DNA of 64,000 nt from Antilocapra americana (taxonomy: Eukaryota; Chordata; Mammalia; Artiodactyla; Antilocapridae). Both the position numbers and the translations under genes were made by a program. The stretch covers positions 62,001-126,000 of the forward strand of contig ML664161.1 of the NCBI GenBank assembly GCA_007570785.1. The letters are read 5' to 3'. Below the pieces are notes generated by a model. That model was not told where the DNA came from, did not search any database, and was given only the letters and a program-made list of their open reading frames with translations. This document shows positions 56,119-64,000 of this stretch, one piece after another; the first letter of the stretch is position 1, and the number at the start of each line of letters is the position of its first letter.

Positions 56119-59018
56119 TAATGATGCAAACTCAGCAGAAAAGTGATACAGATTATATAAACTGGCAAAGATGAAATTATCACATTTGAAATATGAAACT
56201 ATTGTTTGACATTTTTGACCTATGTAAGTCAGTTTCATGCAGTTCAAATTAAAATACAATAGTTTCCATGAATATTCTGCAGAACCAATGTTTTTGCTTT
56301 TCACTAAATACTTTAGACTATACCTTTCTTTGGGAGGATATAAATAGTAAGATTTACAGATAGATGAATAGCTTACATAGAATCTGTTGTTTTTAACCTG
56401 ATTTTTTGGGAAGCCTTGAGGTTTTGTAGGGCAATTTGATGTTGCTATACCACCTTTTCCATATGCAGGTGAAAGCAATGTCTGTTATCTTTATCTTTCA
56501 TCTTTCTCTTTTCCAGAGCTTGAATTAGTTTGTTGAAGTTTAAGCGACTGCTCTGGTTAGTTGGAACATTCTGAACGGTTTGTCCTGTGATTTAAAAACA
56601 TATATTCCAAGGTTGAATTCATGGCACATAAACAAATTGAGCCCAGGAAAATTGAGAATGATGAGAATTGGTTTAGCCAAATGTTGCATACATTTGCCCC
56701 TCAGCGTCCTTTTGGTAACAAATCCAAAGTTGACACTCCTGCTACAAACCAGCCCTGAATTGGTTAGCATAATGAAGATGATTTTATCTTAAAAAAAAAA
56801 AAAGAATCTACCAGAAGCACCTTTGCGCTCTGATAGGCTGGGCCAGGTTCATTTTTTCCTGGCTATGAAGCAAATAGAGGTTGTATTTATTGTATGGAAG
56901 GTGGGGCAGGGGTGAAATAAATCTAAATTGGAAATATCATAGGCCCATTAAGCATAAATTAGGTTTATGTATTTTTTTTAAATTTTTAAGTGATTTCAGC
57001 AATTAACTATAAACTGAATTAATAAATGCAAATATGTTAACAGAAGAAATATAAGACTTTGACTGTGACCCTCAAAAAGTGTTTATGAAAAACTGTAATA
57101 CTTGCATATTTTATGGAAAGGCTTATTTTCTTTATTGACATTTAATGTTTCACTATAAATTCTCATCAGTACATGTACATTTTTAGATACTCTACCTGAG
57201 CATGTATTATGTTTTTAATTTTTTTTCCATATGAATGGTGAGATGCAGAAATACAAGCAAATGGGAAAAAAAAGGATGGGGAATCCAACTGTTTAATGAT
57301 TTAAAGTACGCATTATATAACCCTTGTCCCTCCTTCAGTATTTCTGAACTTTTTTATATGACTCAGGCTCCTATTTTTGTTCATTACTTTGCTTCAATAA
57401 CTTTGGAATCCTATTCAATCAAAATTCAATTTTTATTACATCCTTTTTACACATGAATATGGTATTTTCTGTTCATACATACAAAACATTTAAACAGTTA
57501 TTCCAAATGTGTGGTTGCATAGAAGCAGTCCTTCATTTAGTTCAATGTATTTTTCTTTAAAAAAAATTTGAGATTTGTTTAATGTCATAATATATGTAAT
57601 GTATTGTTTTTAAATAATACTAGGAGGCACTTTATAAAACTTCTTTACATATTATATCATTTAATCATTTAACAGTTGTGTAATAAATGGTTATTAGCTC
57701 TAGTAAGACTCCAGTTAAGACTGGAAGTCAAATCTACATACTTAGTCCAGGTGTATCAGGTAAGTTCCAAAACCCAGCTTTGCACATATGTTTACGTGAC
57801 TTGAATGGCTATGCTTTCCCACCATGAGAGAAAAGAGAACATTTATGAGATGCATATAGGGAGATTCCAGACATAAATTGATGATTGAAGATGTATAACT
57901 TGAGGTAAAAAAAAGATAGTTAAGTAAATTTTGATTTTTAAAAAGTCTGAAAAAGATCCAAATGTTAAATCTAAATCTTTTGACAGTAGCTCCTGTGTAC
58001 ATGTGTAGCAATTCAGCATAAACTGTTTTATTTAATATGTCTGTTTGATCTGTACAGTGGGTGATGTGCTATAGTCAGTCAGAAAAGAGCATTAAGTCAT
58101 ATACCATTACATGAATTGGGTCAATGAAATTGTTCTAAATTTGGAGCTCATTTTTGAAAACCTGATATGGACATTAAAGGCAGAGAGAGAAAACACTAAC
58201 TTTATCTGGATAGTAGACCTAGTTTACCCTTGTTTAGCCAAAACTTTAAACATGTAGCATCTGGACAAAATAAAACTTGCTGTGAGGCTTCATCTGGCTA
58301 TAAGGAGAAGCATCTGGAAGAGTTGGCAAATGCTGTCCTATTCCTTTATTAGCAACACCTGCCTTTTCTGTATCCTTGAACTTGTGGATGTCAAATAATC
58401 TTGAAATCTTCTTCATTCCTGGGATCAGATGTTATAGTAATATACACTTGCAGAAGCCAAGCAAAGAACTTTGCTTAGAAGGCATCTTTCTCAGATGATA
58501 CAAGTTACCTAAAAAAAAAAAAAAAAATCACTCCATCAGCGCTTGGAAGATGGTTTGTATCAGTGTTATGAAGGTATAGCTCTGACTTTCTACTAAAGTC
58601 ATTTTTGCTCTAAACAACTTAATACTATAAATTTTTGGAGAAAAAGTTCTTTCGCAGACTGTTAGCAGATTTGAAAGGAGGTAATTTATGAGATTTAAAA
58701 TAAGATCAGTCCATGAAAATAGAGTAGTTCTATTTGTGTTCTTTTTTTCCCCATTGCACTAATACATAACTTCTCCATATGATAAAGACTTAAATAGAGG
58801 TCACTTCCTCAAGTGATATGTGGAAACATGACTTCTATGCTCTTTTATTCATTCATATATTTATTTGTTCATTCATTCAGTATTTACATAGTGCCTGCAA
58901 TATACTAGTACTATGCTAGTGGCTAGAAATATATATATGAAGAAGACCTTTATTATCCATGACCTATTCAGTTCGCATTCAAGAAATGGGAAAGTGACTG
59001 TATACATAAAAAATAAAG
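56119..59018. other. Single-copy-looking DNA with candidate conserved noncoding block at 56440-56780
   Basis: No gene recognised; the 140-codon minus frame at 56056-56478 overlaps MER5A and has no motif. The 56440-56780 part has balanced composition and little low-complexity decay, as conserved noncoding DNA does, followed by an A run (about 56791-56803). A weak reversed MIR is at about 57610-57740 (cttctttacatattatatca). A 17-base A run is at 58511-58527. A weak reversed L2 end lies at about 58845-58935 (gttcattcattcagtattta, then tagtgcctgcaatatactag). Confidence 0.4.
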
Positions 59019-59030
59019 CAATTCCCGATT

Positions 59031-59832
59031 CAGTTCAGTTCAGTCACTCAGTCATGTCTGACTCTTTGTGACCCCATAAACTGCAGCATGCCAGGCCTCT
59101 TTGTCCATCAGCAACTCCTGGAGTCCACCCAAACCCATGGCCGTGGAGTCGGTTATGCCATCCAGCCATATCATCCTCTATCGTCCCCTTCTCATCCTGC
59201 CCTTGATCTTTCCCAGTATCAGGGTCTTTTCCAATGATTCAGCTTTTCCCATCAGGTGGCAAAGTATTGGAGTTTTAGCTTCAACATCAGTCCTTCCAGT
59301 GAACACCCAGGACTGATCTTCTTTAGGATAGACTGGTTGGATCTCCTTGCAGTCCAAGGGACTCTCAAGAGTCTTCTCCAACACCACAGTTCAAAAGCAT
59401 CATTCTTCGGTGCTCAGCTTTCTTTACAGTCCAGATCTCACATCCATGCATGACTACTGAAAAAACCATAGCCTTAACTAAACGGACCTTTGTTGGCAAA
59501 ATAATGTCTCTGCTTTTATATATGCTGTCTAGGTTGGTCATAACTTTGCTTCCGAGGAGCAAGCACCTTTTGCTTTCATTGCTGCAATCACCATCTGCAG
59601 TGATTTTGGAGCCCAGAAAAATAAAGTCAGCCACTGTTTCCCCATCTATTTCCCATGAAGTGATGGGACCAGATGCCATGATCTTGGTTTTCTGAATGTT
59701 GAGCTTTAAGCCAACTTTTTAACTCTCCTCTTTTACTTTCATCAAGAGGCTCTTTAGTTCTTCTTAACTTTCTGCCATAAGGATGTTGTCATCTGCATAT
59801 CCGAGGTTATTGATATTTCTCCCGGTATTCTT
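59031..59832 (-). mobile_element. BovB LINE, truncated just past YADD, 12-bp target duplication
   Basis: Minus-strand copy from cagttcagttcagtcactca to the catalytic region. Flanks caattcccgatt (59019-59030) and caattcctgatt (59833-59844) differ at one base. YADD is intact at 59788-59799 and sits about 35 bases from the 5' truncation. Frames 59178-59387 and 59365-59679 read the RT C-terminal part (DFIFLGSKITADGDCSNESK, then VVMHGCEIWTVKKAEH). It sits in otherwise quiet DNA. Confidence 0.97.
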
Positions 59833-59844
59833 CAATTCCTGATT

Positions 59845-60779
59845 ACTAACTACTATTAAGAAGTTAATAAAGATTAGTTTGTGAAAGATGATTATTAAAG
59901 GCTCTTCTGAAATATGACACTTGAGTTTAAGTCTACATGATATTAAAATAACCTTATGCAGGAATTGAGGCATAAGGTTAGAGTTCCTGAGGATTTAAAG
60001 GATTTTTTTTTATGAAGAATTGACAAGTTAGCGAAGGTATAATATGATGGAGAGGGAGATAAGGGCTATATAATCAAATGAAAATGGACAGACAGTTAGA
60101 GACCAACATGATGGGTGGTATAAACCTGGTCAAGGCATTTGTGTTTCATTGTGAAAGCAATAACGAGCCATTGAAGTTTCATTTTGTTTGTTTTTAAAAA
60201 GAAGTGAAATTAGTTGGTTTATATTATTAAAATGCTACCATGGTTGCTGTGTGGGGTATTAACTCTTTGGCTCATGAATAGGCCAGGAAAACATGTTAGG
60301 AAGCTATTTCAGTAGTTTAGGTGAGACATATTGGTGATGGTAGTGGAGATAGAAGAGAATGGATGTGACATGTACATTTGGGGGAATTAAAGGAATAGGA
60401 AAAGCATTTACTAAGGGGGTAATAATCCTTTAACAAAAGAAAATTGTTAAAATTTGAATGTCAAAATTTGAGTATTAAAAAGGAATATCTTAAAATTTGA
60501 CTTCCAGAAGTAGAAAATGATTTAGGTAGTATTCAGCACTTTCCACAGTAGGGAAAGGCTAGATAAATGAGGACGGGAAGCAGAGGAAAAGTTTCAGTGA
60601 TGCTGTAGTTTTGAGGTTATCCCAAGATGTTCAGAATTGAGTCAGTTTGAGGGCCCAGAATAGAGAGGATGATGTGATTAGTACTGGAATGTAGTGACAG
60701 AAGGATAGAGAGAGAAGCAGCAAAGTATTGTGCCAGAAAATTCAAGAGAGAAGAATGTTTCCTTGTAGATGGAGTGGTT
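59845..60779. other. AT-rich DNA, nothing recognised
   Basis: No gene or named repeat seen. The 60,005-60,700 part is purine-rich on the plus strand. Confidence 0.4.
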
Positions 60780-60980
60780 AGTTGTCTCAAAAGCTCAGAC
60801 AGTAAAGAATCCACCTGCAGTGCATGAGATCTAGGTTTAATCTCTGGGTCTGGAAGATCCCCTGGAGAAGGGAATGGCAAACCACTACAGTATTCTTGGA
60901 GAATTCATAGGAAGGAGCCTGGCAGACTACAGTCCACAGGGTCTCAAAGAGTCAGACACAACTGAGCAACACTAAAGATG
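60780..60980 (+). mobile_element. Bov-tA SINE
   Basis: Recognisable SINE: aagctcagacagtaaagaat, tctaggtttaatctctgggt (mutated B box), gaagatcccctggagaaggg, gactacagtccacagggtct, ending gacacaactgagcaac. About ten bases are missing around gtattcttggagaattcata compared with other copies. Confidence 0.94.
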
Positions 60981-62139
60981 AAAGCCTGTGTTTTATAAAT
61001 AAAATTGGTTAGTGTAATTAAAAAAACACCTTATTTCACTGTTTACTTAATTATAAAATATCTCATTAGATACTAAATTGTCTTGCTTAGAAATTCTGCA
61101 GAAAAAGAAGCATAAATGCTTGATCAGATATTAATCTAAGAAGCTTCCCTTATGTATAATAGTGCAGTCACATGGTAACCATGTTGAGGCAAATTAATTT
61201 TCTAACCAAATTTCAGAGATTAAAAAAAGAAAACAAATTGTTATATAATAGTATAATATCTTTGTCAAATAATTTCATTAAAAAAATAGAAAAGGAAAAT
61301 CACAGCTTATTCCCTTGTTCCTTTGCTATGCAGGAGAAAAGAGAAATGGAACTGATATGAAATTTTCAAGCTCTGTTACTATATGAGATATAAGAAAGAA
61401 ATGAGGCATTAAAAGACAAACTTGCCACTACTGAAGATTTAGATTCAAAGAAAGGGAACTTATCTATAATTTCAAATCAAGAATAGGCTTTTAATTATAT
61501 TTTATGTATTTGTTCTATGAATTTTAAATGCACTAATAGAATTCTTGATAATCTACTGAAAAAATCTGGCATTTTCAAAGATGTCCATTGAATCTCTCCC
61601 TTGATTAGTATCATGTAACTGCAAGACTGTGAACTGAACTGTAAATCTATAGCATGTTTAATTTAAAGCAAAATTTGTACTTAGTAAAGAATAGAAAGTG
61701 CAACTTTCATTTCTATATAGTGCTGTGCATAATTTATAACAACCTTAAGGCAGTTACAACACCTGAAATTAAATAGGAAATAAAATTACTCCCTGAGGTT
61801 GAAGCTAGACATGCATTTAAAAATGATTACACAAATAGTTTATACTATTATTGTGTACATTACTCAGGAGCTGTGACCTCATTACAAATCTTTTACTCTA
61901 TGTCTCACACAATACTTTAACCTCTTTGAGCATAATGCTTCTACTATATCTTTATGTTACTCTTAGATATTTTACATGGAAACTATGACAAGTTGCTATT
62001 ACAACATATATCTTGGTCCCCTTTAATATGGCTGAAGTAGTAGATCTATTGGGAATGTTATAAAATATCATTACTACAAATTATTAGCGAAGAACATGTG
62101 GTGAAGACATTTTTGTTGTTTTTCGGTAATGTTGGTGGG
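60981..62139. other. AT-rich DNA, nothing recognised
   Basis: No coding or repeat signature supported; the 62-codon plus frame at 61172-61360 is lysine- and asparagine-rich as expected from A-rich DNA. Confidence 0.45.
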
Positions 62140-62235
62140 TTCCATAATTTAACAAATATCAAAAATATCTAGTATATGCCAGGTACCCATCTAGGTTCAA
62201 GGGATCTATTAATATTAGTAAGCAAAATAGACAGA
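62140..62235 (-). repeat. L2 LINE 3'-end fragment, weak
   Basis: aatttaacaaatatcaaaaa, then tatgccaggtacccatctag and gttcaagggatctatt loosely follow the reversed L2 3' end. A 41-base-period direct duplication containing tgttaatttaagaaaaa follows at 62251 and 62292. Confidence 0.45.
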
Positions 62236-62484
62236 TAGCCTCACCTTTATTGTTAATTTAAGAAAAAATATATGTTATATATATTAATATATGTTAATTT
62301 AAGAAAAATATTTGAATAAAAAATAAAATCAAGAAAATAAGTGGAATTAACCTTTCAATGTCTGATTCATCTTTTTCTGTCTGTGTACACAATTCCATAT
62401 AGACATCCCATGGATGAATACTATACATATTAAGGTCTACTTTAATTTAAGCACCAACAGGAAAACAAATCTAGATCTTACAGA

Positions 62485-62667
62485 TTATTGTATAGGTTTA
62501 CTATGTGCCAAAACCTGTACTCAGAGAAACTTTGATGAACACAACCACTTGTGCATGTATTTTACAGGCTGAAAAGGGTAAAACTCACCCAGGGATCTAA
62601 ACCCACATCTCCTGTGTCTCCTGAATTGCAGGCAGATTCCTTACCTGCTGAGCCACAGGAGAAGCAC
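62485..62667 (-). mobile_element. MIR-like relic and truncated Bov-tA head
   Basis: tttactatgtgccaaaacct at about 62498 resembles a reversed MIR 3' end. From about 62588 the text is the reversed head of a Bov-tA SINE: cccagggatctaaacccaca, then tgaattgcaggcagattcct and tacctgctgagccacaggag. The SINE's 3' body is absent, which is unusual because LINE-mobilised copies normally lose the 5' end. Confidence 0.65.
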
Positions 62668-64000
62668 TAATAACTTAAAAGTCTTGAGTACCACTCTTCC
62701 ATGCGTCCCAACTTTACCTCTGTTCTGATTCAAATGTAAGCATTTTTGAACACTCCTCTCCATATTCTGCTCTCTGTATATTGCTTTGTGCTTTATTTTA
62801 TCTCAGGCATGTTCCCATTGCTTTTATCCTTCTAAAAAAATCTCTATTGTTCCCTCTGGAACTGGGCTGAACAGTAAAACAAAAACAGCTACATCCTCAA
62901 CCCTTTCAAATATGTTTCCTCTGATTCCTAGCCTTCTTAAGGAAATATGCCTATTGCCCTAAACTCCACCAGTGTCAGGTATGGCGGATGGGAATCATTC
63001 AGAGTCTAAAACCTATTTATCTGGGGTGCTTGGCTATACTACCAGCTTCTCAGTTCCTTCTCTAATTCACTGGAGACAAGAAGACATGCGTTGCATTACT
63101 CTGCATCCTTTGAAGTTTCTGAGAAATGTCTATGACCCACTGAAAGCTTAAAAATCTTAATTCTTTGACTTCTTCATTCTTAATAACCTTCAGCCATTTT
63201 ATAATGAAGGGAAACTGTAGCTCATTCTGTAGCTTCCACTTGCTTCTCTTTGTGAGTTTGCTATGCCATCTTTCACCCTGATGTCTAAGCAGATACCAGG
63301 TGCCTCTTTGATACTTCTCTTTCATCTTCTCACATTCATTAATCCAGTTCCTAAATATATTTTAAATCTAAGCATTTATTTCCATTTATTCACTGTTCCT
63401 GCCCTAGACCATACCACTGTCATCACTAGTTTTGGTAAGGCTACTATTTAAAATACTAAAAGGAAATTAAGTAGTTAGTAATATTAGTTACCAATCCTTC
63501 TATTGTATTGAAAATACTGGATTTTATGTGATTTTTTTTTTCAAAAATCAGTCTTTGGGGGTGTTATCATGGTTTCCTGTCTTCCAGGAAAGCACTACAT
63601 ATAATTTGATAGTAATTACTTTCACCTGCAGAGGTTACCAAAACATTTTCAAAATGTTTTTCCATGTTGCTTAATCAGAGATGAGCAATTATGAAACCTT
63701 TAGCATTTGTATTCTCCAACATAATAAAATATAATTATATATATATATATATATTTGCTCAACAAGCATATTGTTTACTGTCTTTCATCAAGCTATTCAT
63801 ATTTAACTGAACAGTAACTTGAAGTATATGCCAGACAATCCTGATTCAATTTTATGATATTAGGAATGCAAAAATGTTGGAATCTGTCTCAAATCATTCT
63901 AGATGTTCAGATCAAAGTCAACCTAAAAATTATGGGCTACAAATAACATTAAGCTTTTTTCCTAGATAAGTCTGTGGCTATATAGCATTCATGATTTTGG
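62668..64000. other. AT-rich DNA to the right edge
   Basis: No gene recognised. A TA run lies at about 63736-63754. The two overlapping opposite frames at 63062-63325 and 63263-63451 show no motif. Confidence 0.45.

Noticed and set aside
56056..56478. 140-codon minus-strand open frame
   Set aside because: It overlaps a MER5A element, has no recognisable domain and an amino-acid content expected from AT-rich DNA.
1..64000. CRISPR array, phage, bacterial operon or defence system
   Set aside because: No regularly spaced identical repeats with unique spacers and no prokaryotic genes; the repeat families are those of ruminant nuclear DNA.

Overview
This window is nuclear DNA from a ruminant, most likely a bovid (cattle, sheep or goat type). 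The evidence is its repeat families: many BovB (RTE-class) LINE copies, tRNA-Glu-derived Bov-tA SINEs, two Bov-A2 SINEs, an artiodactyl-type L1 and one CHR-type cetartiodactyl SINE, with older mammalian MIR, L2, MER5 and MLT1 relics. I found no functional protein-coding gene, no structural RNA gene and no CRISPR array. Every recognisable protein fragment is retrotransposon reverse transcriptase or endonuclease, and all are broken by stops, frameshifts, deletions or later insertions. The window is an intergenic or intronic AT-rich stretch.

Layout. 1-1612: 3' part of a BovB element continuing in from upstream. 1613-17275: mostly AT-rich single-copy-looking DNA with scattered SINEs (Bov-tA at about 3.4, 8.1, 9.9, 10.4 and 12.7 kb; CHR at 11.3 kb), an old L1 interrupted by a SINE (12.2-13.3 kb), an MLT1 fragment (16.2 kb) and a MER5-like element carrying a TG/CA hairpin (16.7 kb). 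17285-19520: two BovB copies on the minus strand, the first holding a short L1 tail and a Bov-tA, each with target-site duplications. 19.5-26.3 kb: AT-rich DNA with SINEs and a strong foldback at 23.37-23.43 kb. 26431-28430: 5'-truncated L1 on the minus strand. 28.4-31.1 kb: AT-rich DNA and a dimeric SINE. 31.1-37.0 kb: dense repeat block (SINE dimer, two BovB minus, MLT1 with nested SINE, the longest BovB plus with nested SINE). 38.8-39.5 kb: a Bov-A2 SINE split by what looks like a retrocopied 3' UTR. 39.9-49.2 kb: second dense block, including a head-to-head BovB pair around a GC-richer segment. 49.2-64 kb: mainly AT-rich DNA with a few SINEs, a short BovB piece, a MER5 element, one BovB with a clear 12-bp target duplication, and several stretches that look like conserved noncoding sequence.

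How it works together. There is no operon or pathway here. The story is retrotransposition: BovB and L1 supply the enzymes, SINEs and the retrocopy are passengers, and nested insertions give a relative order (MIR/L2/MER5/MLT1/old L1, then BovB and L1, then Bov-tA and Bov-A2, then the retrocopy). Summing my boundaries, twelve BovB pieces cover roughly 13.6 kb, about a fifth of the window. I did not find a new biological system. The best leads are the interrupted Bov-A2, the SINE with an inverted head, the large BovB inverted pair, the overlapping foldback, and the candidate conserved noncoding blocks. Family names rest on recognising sequence by eye; boundaries without a target duplication are good to a few tens of bases.
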